A DNA stretch of 64,000 nucleotides from Kappaphycus alvarezii (Eukaryota; Rhodophyta; Florideophyceae; Gigartinales; Solieriaceae): NCBI GenBank assembly GCA_002205965.3, contig NADL03000540.1, positions 62,001 to 126,000 of the forward strand, written 5' to 3'. The position numbers and the translations under genes were made by a program. This document shows, one piece after another, positions 47,737 to 59,105 of this stretch (within the stretch, counting starts at the first letter, position 1; each line of letters opens with the position of its first letter). Below the pieces are notes generated by a model that worked only from the letters and a program-made list of their open reading frames with translations, ran no database searches and had not been told where the DNA came from.

Positions 47737-48183
47737 ATGGCGGAGGTTCCCTTTAACCAAATCGCTGTAGCATTAAGATGCGCCCAAAACTCCTTCCAGC
47801 AGACAACTGGAGGAATTCTGGACGAGTCTCTCGCGTGACGAGCGAACAGTGTTTGCCGCGCCTGAGCAATCGGAACGGCTGCCCGTGAGCCAATGCCAGT
47901 CGCAACCTAGTTGGCGAAGTCCAGAGCAGTCGGGTGCCAGCCCCGCAACGTTAAGAGTGGAAGGGCAATGAAGCGATACCCAGGACCCTTCTGTGCCCTA
48001 GTTCTCTCCATGCGCCTTGATGTCCGGGCGAACTGCATGGCCGCGTTGTGGGGGGCTCGAAGACAGGGTGCCGGGTGGCTTTGGCGAGGTATGCGGAAAA
48101 CAACCGTGCTTGCGAGTCATGCCGCCACCCAAGGGTGGATCCATAGGCAAAGCACAGCGCATGGTCACCTTACTGGCCCATAA
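47737..48183 (+). pseudogene. Degenerate coding region next to LINE-like copy F
   Basis: ATG 47737 opens MAEVPFNQIAVALRCAQNSF and continues to TTGGILDES. A protein-like stretch then follows in another frame (RDERTVFAAPEQSERLPVSQ), and later stops appear. It ends next to the LINE-like tail at 48184. No family is recognised. It may be an ORF1-like or unrelated gene remnant. Confidence 0.25.
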
Positions 48184-48392
48184 AGGAAAGGTTTTGGTGT
48201 TTTACTCTTGGAAGATATATCCGATCCATCCCTGCTCAATGAAGTAAAGTTTCTTCTTTCATAGTTTTTCAGCCAACCACAATCGACTCGAAAAGGTATG
48301 CCGACACAGCAATGGGGAAGGAACTACGCTCCCTAAAAGGCTACCTTCAGGCCAGCAATCAAGCAGGCCGCATTGGACATGAACGCTGCTGG
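48184..48392 (-). mobile_element. LINE-like 3' fragment, copy F
   Basis: Same 3' tail as copy B (5381-5570), including the TTTACTCTTGGAAGATATAT word, and the same coding end on the minus strand: MSNAACLIAGLKVAF then TAG. It is cut off at 48392. About 30 extra bases lie in the tail near 48240. Similarity to copy B is about 85-90 percent by eye. Confidence 0.65.
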
Positions 48393-48879
48393 ACCCATAA
48401 GTGTAGTGCATCCCCCTCATGGGATTTTGAAGCGGGAGGAAACAATGATACCCTGCAATAGAATTGCATCACGTCTTGTAATTGGTCCGAGCTGGAGGTA
48501 CATCCGAGCTGTAGGTACCCAAGCCTAAAGCCTGTTGGCATGAATGCCAGTCCTTGTAACCATCCACTGACAACGAGGCCCGAAATGCCACGGTCCTCTC
48601 ATTCCCCTTCGGCATGGCATCGAAGACTTATTCCTCAACTACGCTACACGAGTTGCCCCTGCCAAAAACGCTGCTGTGAGTAGATAGCCGTGAACTGGAC
48701 AACATCCTCGGGTGCCACTTGTGTCTTCCACTTGTCGTGCGCCCGAAATGCGATTAACAGGGTTTGTGTACTGCGAATGGTGCAAAGGTTATGAGTCCTA
48801 TGAACTTGCATTCAAACCATGTGGCAGGATCAGCAGTACCGTACAATTAATGGAGCAAGTCCACCAACTAGAAAGTACT

Positions 48880-49015
48880 GTAGCTGATAGCCGAATCAAG
48901 TGGCAGGCCGCGTTGGAGGTGACCATTAACGCGGCGTGTCGTTGAATGAGAATCGCCCCTACCCTGGAATATTGGTCCATGGCTCGCCTGGCGACCGATT
49001 GGGCTACTTTCTTGA
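48880..49015 (-). mobile_element. LINE-like C-terminal fragment, copy D
   Basis: Minus-strand translation gives FKKVAQSVARRAMDQYSRVG, then AILIQRHAALMVTSNAACHL. It aligns with copies B and E. Upstream of about 49015 the match is lost. A short fragment, not functional. Confidence 0.55.
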
Positions 49016-49734
49016 ACAGAGACTTTTACACGCCCCCCGAGACGGTCTGCTGTAAATTTGCTGAGGTCATAAGAAGCTTGAAGTCCAGCTGGCCGGATCT
49101 GTCCTTGTATGTCTATGTCGATAGGTAGAAGGTCAATGCCCTCTCCATGACACGGAGGTTCGAAATAATCCTTTTTCCGCCGTTCGTCCCGGGAGTGCTA
49201 AGGGCCCGTAGCAATATTGAGACCTCGCACGGAAGCTAAAAGGCAGTAGATAAGGAATGATTACACTGCAATGTCCCAATGTTACAGTAGATAGCTGCTT
49301 AGCATTATCGAAAATCGCCGCTTTTCACGATCCACTAAAGTTTACGCTGGATCCTAGAAATCAGTATCGCCTCACCACGGGGGTGAAGGGAAATTTTTAT
49401 GGGTGGCAGAACTGGCACTCAGGTGAGCATAAGTATCACAGATAAAAACACTACTCAGGTAATCGACGGGAGCTAACTTTGCGGGCTTGTATCTTTCGGA
49501 GGCAGAAGGAGAACCGAGTAACTAGATTCCGCAGCTCAAATGCGGGGGACGATTTGTGGCGACTGGCTACGAAAGAAGCGAAAAACTTAGCGCTGCTCTC
49601 TTCCAACCCGTCATAGGTTATTCTTCAATATGGGCAACCTGTAGTCCTTCGTGTGATACTGTAATGCGATCAAAATAAAAATAATTGCAATCAGTTGTTT
49701 TCAGCGCCCCTTTAACCCGCTCACATCCCATAAC

Positions 49735-49998
49735 TCGGCAAAGGCTGCAAAGTAGAGAAGATATGAATCTTTTATCTCGACCTCCGCGCGAAGCAGACTC
49801 ATGCCCACCCCTATATCCACCCTCGAGGGCTGGCACCCAGTCGCCTACGCAGTGCTAACCGACGTGGCGCGGAACGTGGCTGTTAGGGCAATGGAGACAT
49901 ACGGGACGGTTCGAGCGGTTTTAACCCAGAGGCATGCGGCAGCAGCACTGATGTCCAATGCATCATGCCTGTTGATAGGCTTTGAGCCAGCCCTTTAG
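49735..49998 (+). mobile_element. LINE-like C-terminal fragment, copy E
   Basis: The plus strand reads RRYESFISTSARSRLMPTPI, then STLEGWHPVAYAVLTDVARN, then QRHAAAALMSNASCLLIG, and ends at TAG (49996-49998). The last 65 codons (from ATG 49801) are an intact frame. It is the best-preserved version of the GWHP-to-QRHAAA domain in the window and aligns with copy C from KxRRY onward. One stop lies just upstream of RRY. The rest of the element is missing. Confidence 0.65.
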
Positions 49999-50157
49999 GC
50001 GCACGAGAGACACTACCCATTATCCTGAACACGTTTAGCATACACCGGGGGATAGCCGAACCGCACCTTTCACATATTAAAGAACAAAATCGATTTCACC
50101 GTAAAGAATTTCACCGATTCGATCTTCACTCGCCGGCGGCCCATCATAGCTCCACGG

Positions 50158-50379
50158 ATGTGTATTCGTCGTCGAACCTACCAGCGCCTCAGCTGTCATT
50201 TTGCCGCTATTGTCATAGTTGCTATACTGCTATGTAATTTCTCGCGCACCACTGCACGCGACGGACACTCATCACCCGGTAAACTAAATAGTCGGTCAGT
50301 CAGTGTACACTTCAGAGACATAATGAGTAAAAATGAGTGGTTAGCTCCTAACTACAAGGTCAGACCCGTTAGTGCTTGA
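50158..50379 (+). CDS. Possible small secreted or membrane protein (weak)
   Basis: A 73-codon ATG frame whose residues about 13-28 form a hydrophobic segment (CHFAAIVIVAILLCNF) after a basic start (MCIRRRTYQRL), like a signal peptide or anchor. It ends KVRPVSA. No family is recognised and it may be chance. Two overlapping frames follow (50372-50668 and 50466-50759) with no better claim. Confidence 0.2.
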   Translation: MCIRRRTYQRLSCHFAAIVIVAILLCNFSRTTARDGHSSPGKLNSRSVSVHFRDIMSKNEWLAPNYKVRPVSA

Positions 50380-50759
50380 ACAAATAAAGACCGAAATAAA
50401 TAAAAGTCTATACCATATCGGGTGCCCCTTGGACTTTTCCAGTTATCCTCATAGACCCCCTCATCGTGGCCACAGAAGACGCCTCATTCTTCGCTGGTTT
50501 CTTCATTGGTTCACCCGGCAGTCACCCCGCTCGACAATTGCTCGTCCGGTTCCGGAGCACACATCGACCCTCCTACACCAACTCAGCCACCCGAAAGTAC
50601 CTCCCTCCATGTTCTCCTTCACAACGTCCGCTCCTCGTATGTTGCCCAACCCGATGCATGGCCCCTAATTCTACAATAGTTTGGAACCCGGCCAGTAAGA
50701 CGACACAGACTGCATTATTCGCTTACAGTACAGCAACAATATATACTTCCGTCATGTAA

Positions 50760-53230
50760 CTCTGGCCCCTGGGCCATCCCGGTGATCATAGCCCACAAAG
50801 GCTCTTTACTGGGGTACTAAATAAAATGTTGGGCCGATCTACGTGCTGTTGAATGCAACTGGGCGGCAATAAAAGAATTGGTGACTCAGTTGGGGCACTC
50901 GCCCTCTCGACGAGAGATACTGAACGAAGGTAAACTGCGATATTCCAAAATTTTAGAATGGAGTGGAGCAAATTTGAGGGACCAATGCATCCAGGCTATC
51001 AAGTCATTGGTCAAGTTAAATTGGATCCTGGATGTGGTAAATTCTCCGAAATAAATCGATGCTGTCCTTTGGCGAAACATTTGCAATGGCCTATTTGGGT
51101 ACCGTAATAATTGACTGCATGGTGTGAACAACCAACCAAAGTCTGTGACCCTTAGCGACTCTCCTATGCTGAAAGAATGCATTGCACTCTGTCGCATAGT
51201 TTTATACTGTATCAAGAGGGGTCAGGGCAAGAGTGGGTTTCCGCTTGGTACGGAGGTTGTCATACATTTTAAACTTGAGATGGTCATATCTCCTGTTGTC
51301 AAGTTGTTTATTTGATGACAAGGTAAACTATGGATCTATGTAACACTTTTTGCGCAAAGCTGTGTCCCTTTGATTAAAAGATGGGTTGAGCGGTACAGTA
51401 GCTTACAATTACAATCTACTTTCTCTACAAAAGCAATACTGCAGCTTGTAATTCCTTTCTAACAGAAGGATTGGAAGGGTATTGCACAACAGAAACCAAA
51501 TGCAATTACCTCAGCGTTTTGCATATGACAGTCATACCGGCAAAGTCATTTCAAGAGAAAACCCGCATACTTGACATGGCAAATAACAGTAATTGGTCAA
51601 TAAAGTAATAATCAATTGCTCTACCAATTTCCATCTTGCGGAATTTCACGTTGGGATGATGGAGGTGATACGTGTAGCGATTCACTGATAGGTCGTAAAC
51701 GTATCATGGCGGGGTATTCAGCGGTATTACACAGTGATATCCTATCGAGCGGCCCAAGACCTGACAATTGGGGATATGTGAATGTGGTATCCAAGTGGCT
51801 TGGTAAGGATGGGGAAACACACCAATATGTGACTTGAACGCAACATGAATGGAAGATGATCTATACCCGCCTCAATTGCTCAGACAGAGATGCGCTGTCT
51901 TAAGTTGGAATAGATGTACCCAGTCTAGTTGGCCAATCCACCTCCCACTATCAGTTTGGAGAAAATCCAGCTTGATGAGCCGAAAGGAAAACTACTCCTT
52001 CACTCACTTACCTTTCTCGCGCATTTGCCATTTCTTGTTATTAGGTCTCATTAGGAGGGTTTTCTGTGTCCACCGAGTAGCCAGGAAAGCCTCGGGACTG
52101 TTCAGTAGCGCCACCAAATGAGCCTTTAATAAAAAGCCATCCTAAAATATTTAACGATTGGCCTGTGCTGCAAGAGTTCGATATTTTCTCTCTCCGGCTG
52201 CCCTAATCCAGGACCAATGATACCGAGAGAGGTTCCAATTCCGCCGGCCTGTACTCAATGGAATAAACAGATGTAGCTCTGCATGAGTGCCACAGTTGTC
52301 TTGAGTTAAGCACAAAATCTAGTTTTCCAAACTTGTACAGTGCTGCGTTGCCCGGCTATTCATTCATTTGCTTAAAGACTGGAATTCTGCAAGCGCTTTT
52401 GCACATTCGTTTACATCAATCCTTGGAAGTTGTCTAGTCCCCTCTGCGCCTTGCTGCTGTAATAGCATGTGCGTAAACACAAACCGAGAGCTCGTGGCTT
52501 GAATTCAAAAACCCATTTCCAATAATCATAAAAAGCCACCAGTGGGAGAAACCCAATAAGAGATTTAAACAGCGCAAGGCGGAAAGTGAAGCTGACCTGT
52601 CTCTACCCTGGCAACGAATGGTCCATTTTCGCCGGTCGTCGCGCTCTCTTTATGCTTTTTGACAGAAATACATTTTCTGCTAAAACCCAGGGGGTTTGTA
52701 TAAAACCCAGTGTTGCATGCATAGCACAGTAGGAGTGTTCTGTCATTATTTTTACGATTTTTTGATACTTATAATTTCATGGTTGGTCTAAATGGTACAT
52801 TATTATTTTAATAAAAAATTAGGCCGTTTTAAGAATCGTTGGATAAAGGTCCAAGTTTCTCTTAAAATTAATGTTACCTTGTTATTTTTATTATTTTACT
52901 ATTTTAAAATTATCGTTATGTTATTTTCATTTGTAACCATATCTATCTTTTCTTAATCATTCTCGTATCGTTATCTAGGCTTTCTTTTAAAATATTTGTA
53001 ATCTTTGCAACTGAAACCCTTTGAAATAGCAGTTACTGTCTAAAATACACAAAATTGTTCACATTTACCATGACAAGCTGCAACACTCCAAATCCCGTAC
53101 TCATTGAAATCTCGTAACTTGCAAGCATTTGTGTCCGTTATCAGTAGATATGTTCTCTACCCAACATCCTTCTCCTCGGTTTTCTTTTCCTCGGTTTCCG
53201 TTCTTTTAAGAGTCCTCCCCTTCGCCATAT
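50760..53230. other. Intergenic, no confident gene
   Basis: Only short frames are seen (for example 51616-51837 and 51849-52121), without recognisable domains. 52700-53050 is AT-rich. Confidence 0.5.
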
Positions 53231-53838
53231 ATAGGTCATGCGCAGAAACCCCACCCTGTCCTTCACAAGATCATATCCGCATTCTCAATATCCAACCTAC
53301 GTGAACCGATCTCTTTCACCCGCACTCGAAAGTTACTGGCTTCCACGATCAACTTGCCCAAGAATTGTTCAGTATTCTATCAGTCCGATCATCACACATC
53401 TGCTTGAAAGATGCGATCGGCAAATGTTTATCGAGTCCAAGACATCTTCGACGAGGCTGCCAGTAGGCATCGGCGTGCAGAGTTGTGAGATGTTCCACGA
53501 GGCACGCGTTCGACCGCAGGCTGTCGTTTGGGTTGCCATAAGCACTCGCTGCACCACGCTATCAGCAAGCCATCTAACGTATCCTTTTGTTTGCCTCACA
53601 GGCCATTCTGCCATCCGCGTCAACAGAGAAAACAATGTCCCGGCACCGACTGGTAGCAATAAGCAGGACAGGGAAAAATTCGTAATTCGATCGCCCTTAC
53701 TTGGTGCGGATCCGAAGTTTACTATACAGCGATTAATGTGAAGTCGCTGTCTAGCTTGGTGGTTGTCTGCCTGGGGCCGTTGGGCGTACAGCCTAACTAT
53801 TTCTGAAGGCTTTTGACTAGCGTTGTTGGCCAAAATCG

Positions 53839-54039
53839 TTGGCAACATTTCCAACTGAGAAGTATGCTCCCATATCGTCGTGCAACTGTGCTTGTTCCCG
53901 AAGCTTGCATCGGGTGACCGAGCGGTTCCGGCGAGTATATGAAACACTAAAAGCACGGTGGAATGTTCGCGGTATGTTGAAGATTCCGAATCTCAGAACA
54001 CTCATGACTCTCTGCACTACTGCAGACACTGCGATCTGA
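53839..54039 (+). pseudogene. Possible HARBI1-like transposase tail (weak)
   Basis: The frame reads HRVTERFRRVYETLKARWNV and then RGMLKIPNL. This fits the C-terminal Glu region of DDE_Tnp_4 nucleases, where R-x-VER-x-F-x-x-LKARW precedes the end helix. The upstream region shows no matching Asp blocks. Overlapping minus frames up to 195 codons (53369-53956) exist, so the identification is tentative. It shares little with the element at 41960. Confidence 0.25.
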
Positions 54040-55035
54040 AATGCTGTATGCGGGCACGGCTAGTGGTGACACGCCGACGTCAAAAGCTTTAGATAAGGCT
54101 TGAGTATCTGCCCGGTCAGTGTGTGTCGGAGGCGGAAGGCGATGAGTAGATGGATGAATCAAAGCACGAGTTAATTACATGGAGCAACAGTGAGCTCAGG
54201 ACATGGCACAGCACGAGAAATTCCCATAGCTTGACGGACTGGGAGATGGAATCACGACAGGGGTGGTTGGGGTGCGGACTTGTCGGAGTGCAGAAAATTG
54301 AAAACGACAATAAGGTGTATGCGGCGAAGTCTTCAACATTTTTGTGGCCTTAATGATAATCTATCGTATCGTCTGCCAGTGGCAATGGATTTGATTATCA
54401 ATAAGGCCACCTACATGCTGAAGACTGTTCGGTGCATACACATTGATTGTTGTTTACTTTTAGTTTGATTGGCATGGCCTTTAGCCGGAACACTGCGCAA
54501 TGAAACCGGTGTGGCTCTCTACTTTTATGTACTAGTTGCTATGACGGGGAAGGTTGTGAAGTTTTACTGTTTGAAAAGTAAGTCCATATGTCTCGAAAAG
54601 GATTTGGTGGTACAGATTGCTACGAATGTTTGTTGTAATGAGCGTGTTGCCCCGGTTGCTGTGTTAGAAGAGAAACGCATATCCCCACGCTACGCCTAGT
54701 ACAGAGAACTTGAGCTACGTTGATGCGAGTGCCGGGGAAGAAGGGGTGGTCAAGAAAAGGGTCTCGCTTGCTGCTTTGCCATCCAGTTGCCCGTACAGTG
54801 TATACTGGCAACGTCTTATAAAGAGATGAAAATTTTGTGCAAAGTTTGTATTTTTGTGAAAATTGTCCTAAAAAATAATTTATGATTGTGCAATAGTGAT
54901 AGGCATTAGAGACGAAATAGTGGCTCTTGAATTTCGCAAAGAAGGTGAGAGGGGGTTTCCGCCAAAAAGCGAAAAGGACAAGAATCAAGCTGCACAACAC
55001 GATTTCGAGCAGAGCGACACTGTACCGCACCTTGA
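54040..55035. other. Region of weak frames, no confident gene
   Basis: Plus-strand frames at 54280-54699 and minus 54620-55030 are open but unrecognised, and none shows a start context or domain. Confidence 0.4.
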
Positions 55036-55112
55036 AAAGGGGGGCAATTTTGGGTCACTTGAAATTATGGAAGATGTGGTCGGTTGTACAGTATCCACGC
55101 CGCTGGAAATGC
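55036..55112 (+). repeat. Dispersed repeat, GYFNxWK family, copy 3
   Basis: GGTCACTTGAAATTATGGAA and then GATGTGGTCGGTTGTACAGT, followed by ATCCACGCCGCTGG, match the 58 kb and 2.8 kb copies on the other strand. Frames give GHLKLWKMWSVV and VSTPLEMP then a stop. Confidence 0.6.
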
Positions 55113-55351
55113 CGTAAGATAACATTGTCACACAGTGCTGTGTAGTACGGTATTGAGTGCAGTTAAAGTGCAGGAACATTGTCCAGCACCTGTTCCACTT
55201 TCCTGATATATGGAAGCAACAATGACCAGCTGTATAGTACCACAGCTGTGCTCAGCCTCAGAGCTCAAAATATTTCAAGAACAGATTATTACATTTGTGT
55301 AAGCACTAGTGCAGTACTGTACAGTATACACCCATACTGTACCAGAGGAGA

Positions 55352-55654
55352 ATGTTATTTTTTTGTACACGTGTGTCTGGTATTTTACCGTATTCAAAAG
55401 CTTTGGCTGCCTTCACAAAGTTTGCGAGACTTTTTCCAAAAAGGCCCAGCCCAATTGAGGAGAAAACATACAGTATACTCGACATTCTTGTCAAAGGCCA
55501 AAAGGTCTTGAACTGCAACGTTGTCGTACGCCCAAAGAACGTTTTCATTCAGTTAATCATGGATAACCCTCGGAAACTCCTCTACCGCCGCCTACCCCGC
55601 CGTTTTCAATCAATCGCTCCCCTTGCGACCTTTATTGCAGTTGCTCAGTCCTGA
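55352..55654 (+). CDS. Possible hypothetical protein (weak)
   Basis: A 100-codon frame with a balanced composition: LAAFTKFARLFPKRPSPIEE, then VKGQKVLNCNVVVRPKNVF. An 80-codon minus frame (55306-55548) overlaps it. No family is recognised. It lies after a TACAGTAC cluster at 55311-55328. Confidence 0.2.
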   Translation: MLFFCTRVSGILPYSKALAAFTKFARLFPKRPSPIEEKTYSILDILVKGQKVLNCNVVVRPKNVFIQLIMDNPRKLLYRRLPRRFQSIAPLATFIAVAQS

Positions 55655-55699
55655 ATCCGCTTTTTTCTTTTCTCCTTTCAAGTCAACTCCCAAATCATG

Positions 55700-57420
55700 T
55701 CAACTACTTTGTGATTCTTGCTCAAACAAGCAAACACCGATTCCATCATTCCCCTTTCCGCTTCGCTCTTAACGCTCTGTATTTCCCATTCATGGAGGAG
55801 CTACTGTACGTCGCGTAATTTCAGCGTCTATCGCATCATATTCTCAACACCTCCAAAAAAATTCAGCGCTCATTTCTTAATACCCACGCCTGCGGGGGAA
55901 TTCCACTTTTTTCTAAACACTCTGTCCCAAACATCGTAAGCTCAAGTGGTCTACAAACTCATACAGGTCTCCCATCTCTTCCGAGACAAACCTCCTATTA
56001 TACTAACCTTAACGTGGCTCTTTTAGTTGCAGAGGTATCTCATTGCTGATCCCGTATTCTCCCTGAGGTAGAAAGGCCTCAATTTGGAACGGTATCCGTA
56101 ACCAAGCCCGTCATGTGTATGATGCGAGATTGCCTTATGCAGCCTGTTTGACCACGGCAGCAACTTCCATTTCGAGCATTCCTCATGAAAACTCTTCACT
56201 TTACCACAGACATATGCAGGTGCAACATGCAAAGTCTTGAATACCCCACTGTAACAAACCTAACAAAATTAGGTTTGAATAGGGTGGCGAAACTCTGCAT
56301 GTTATGGGGCGCGACATATTACAGACGCGGCACACGTGGACCAAATCGCATAACTAAGCTGCTGAAAATGCCCTATTCATATGCCCAACCATTTCAAGTC
56401 CCCAATTCTTGGAATGAATCACGAGTTGGCCTCCAGTTTGCCTACATGCATGAATCCGGTTCCAGCTATTCATGATTTCTGATCTACAAATCCCGAGATT
56501 GCGCCACGAAGGTTGCTCTACTGCTCTGAGTGTTTCAAAAATCTACAATTCCTGAGTAGTTTGTATACAGCAAATCCACAGCCTTGCTTGCCGGTTATGA
56601 ACAAACATTCATGTTGTACTCTCGAAGCTTTATGTTCAACAAACATTCGTCGTATGGTCTCAACAGCTACCTTTTTTCTGTAGATACTCTTTCGTATTGG
56701 GTATAGTACTTTGCCTTGCAGTATCCAGTCGGAGCGTAATCAAATGATCGATGAAAGCTGTGGAATGACGATTTCATCAAAAATACACTAAACGAGGCAG
56801 CCGCCGTTACATCAAGAATCTTTATTCAAAGGCCCATGCGGAATAAGTTCCTTTAGTACGTGAGGAAAATCTTGACTGTAGGAAGATCGGTACCTCGGAC
56901 TTGATTGGACAAACTTTCTACGTTCCGCAGATGCAAATGAACATCTTGGTGTGATGAACATTTTATTTGTTATTTGTTTGGTAGCCATCTTATTTTTTAA
57001 ACTTTGGCTCCAGGGGACCAGTGATTGATATGAGAAACTCTAGGAGGAGTATGATAAAAGTAGGATTACTGATAAGAACAACAGGAAGCTGGCTTGTCGC
57101 GAATTTACTGTATTCAGCTCCCTTGCGAAATCTAAATGCCGAAAAGCCCCCCAACGAACGGTGACCCTGTCTGGTGCTATGCAATTTGGTTTGGAATATC
57201 GCAATAGAATAATAGATCGAAAAATAGAAATAATTGTCCATCAACTCTATGGAATTGTCATTGGCGAAGATTAATTGAAAGTACAAAGCCAGTCAAAATG
57301 CAAATATTACAAAGTTGCGGAATCAACGGGCCCTTGATTCCGCGACTTTTGACAAAGCCTGGGTTACCTTCCCAAACAAACTGAAACTGCATTGTTTCCA
57401 GTTGCAGTTGTGTTCTTGCG
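55700..57420. other. Intergenic, no confident gene
   Basis: The frame at 56185-56475 (96 codons) is unrecognised. The remainder holds no structure that I can name. Confidence 0.4.
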
Positions 57421-57426
57421 TGTAGC

Positions 57427-57831
57427 TCATACGGTTTCATGACAATTTGGCTCAGCATCAAATTCCTTCCTCACCATAACAAATTCTTTCCACCAGCAGT
57501 CCGGATCATATTTCAAATCAAAATTAGCTTGCGTCCATGTTTCCTCGGTCATTTGTACCGTTCGCTGAATAGTACTGCCTGCGGCCCGTGTGAGCACACC
57601 GCAGTTGACGAAAGAACGCTGTAATAATATATATTGTACCTGACTCAGACTCCTCTGATGCTCCAGAAACTGCCAAATTTTGTGCTCTAGAGTTTGCAAA
57701 TAAAGCTGAAAATGCTCTTTTATTGTGTGATCACTGAGCCCCGCTGGCCCTCCGAAGTTCCAGCCGCATGACGAACCGGGCCCGTACATAAACCGAGTAA
57801 GCAATGATGTTTTTTCCCGCCTGCATGACAA
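57427..57831 (-). CDS. Possible hypothetical protein or exon (weak)
   Basis: A 134-codon minus frame with even composition and no low-complexity run. It includes IKEHFQLYLQTLEHKIWQFL and later DPDCWWKEFVMVRKEFDAEP, close to the stop. No family is recognised. A few frames of this length are expected by chance in 64 kb, so the call rests on composition only. Confidence 0.25.
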   Translation of the reverse strand: MSCRREKTSLLTRFMYGPGSSCGWNFGGPAGLSDHTIKEHFQLYLQTLEHKIWQFLEHQRSLSQVQYILLQRSFVNCGVLTRAAGSTIQRTVQMTEETWTQANFDLKYDPDCWWKEFVMVRKEFDAEPNCHETV

Positions 57832-58264
57832 ACTGTGCGATTCTAAGTTACTAGAAAGTCAAGCTAAGATGCCCCGGTTCTCATTCCGTTTGTTCCACAT
57901 TTTGCATCCTTGACCCGATATTTACTGCTGAAAAGTAAATCTTTGATGATTCTTTCCACATTGCAATTTAGGAATAGCAGTGCAATCAACTTTATCAACA
58001 GACAAGGGGAAAACTGTTAGGTGGTTTATTGCTTGAAAAGAGTGGTCGGTTTCTCTTTCCTGAATCGTCAGCAAAGACATACTGTAGTTACACTCACCTT
58101 GTCTCTCCCCAGTAGCGCAGTCCCATTTCTTGAAGGAATGGATTTTGTCATTATTGACGTTGGATCACCTTCCCTTTACTACTCTGCATGCCGAATTTAT
58201 TTGCCAATTCGGATAGCTACAATTCTAATTCTGTGCTCCAGATTATTACTCGTGTTGCCCATAA

Positions 58265-58352
58265 GTGACGACTTATCCCGCACAACGCACTAGCGGCGTG
58301 GATACTGCCGACCACTTTTTCCATACATTAAAATAACCCAAAAATTTCCCGA
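58265..58352 (-). repeat. Dispersed repeat, GYFNxWK family, copy 4
   Basis: Near-identical to 2797-2870 in the same orientation, sharing CATTAAAATAACCCAAAAAT. The minus frame is GKFLGYFNVWKKWSAVSTPL, ending at a stop after RCAG. Confidence 0.65.
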
Positions 58353-59059
58353 TTATTACTTTGAAAGTTAAACAGAGAGCAAAGAAATCTAAACATACAG
58401 TATTCTCAATGAAATTCCTCAGAAAGCTGAGATACGTAAACGATTGAATAGGTAGGATTTACTGACCTATGATGAACTCTGTATACGTTTCGGACCAAAT
58501 ACGGCCACATTCCCAGATTATCAGCCATTGTACAGTCCGGCATCCGAACAAACAATATAGTAAAAGGCAACCACGTTCGCAGGCCTCACTCATATTATTG
58601 CTGTTCTGGTATTCCAAAAATATTACATACTTCCCACACACTTCCATTGTGCTTCGGGACTTTACAATCACTCTCCTATTTCGCATACCATTCAGCACCA
58701 GTAAATGCACATGCTGGTGACATCCGCAGAAAAGATATATCCTGAGATAGAAATCTAGTCCTCATATTTTTAAAACGAAGGTTGTGGGATTTCGCAACGC
58801 AGGGACCTCCAGACAAGACCCCACGTTAACGGATTGTGTTTGACTACGTAGCACTAGCTTTCAAAAATTCCTTTGATTCCTTTCCAAAAATTCTGATTTC
58901 CGTGCAAGTGATGTTACAATTTTTGTTTTATATATCATAGAAACTTAAATTTGGAAACTATTGAAACAGAGCTGCAAGTTGGATTTTTCGAGGAAGTTGG
59001 AATTATTTTTTCGAATTTCAGTATCATCCCACTATTAAAACTGGAAAGAGCTCTCAAAG

Positions 59060-59105
59060 CATGGGTCAGGTTTTTGAACACATTAAAAGATCCCCCCTTC
59101 AAAGT
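59060..59105 (-). repeat. Short dispersed repeat, SFNVFKNL family, copy 1
   Basis: CATGGGTCAGGTTTTTGAAC and ACATTAAAAGATC match 62453-62490. The minus frame reads GGSFNVFKNLTHA. Confidence 0.5.

Noticed and set aside
53369-53956. 195-codon frame on the minus strand
   Set aside because: A 167-codon plus-strand frame (53238-53741) overlaps it. Neither has a recognisable domain, and the plus strand at 53839-54039 looks more like a transposase end. The evidence is insufficient for a gene call.
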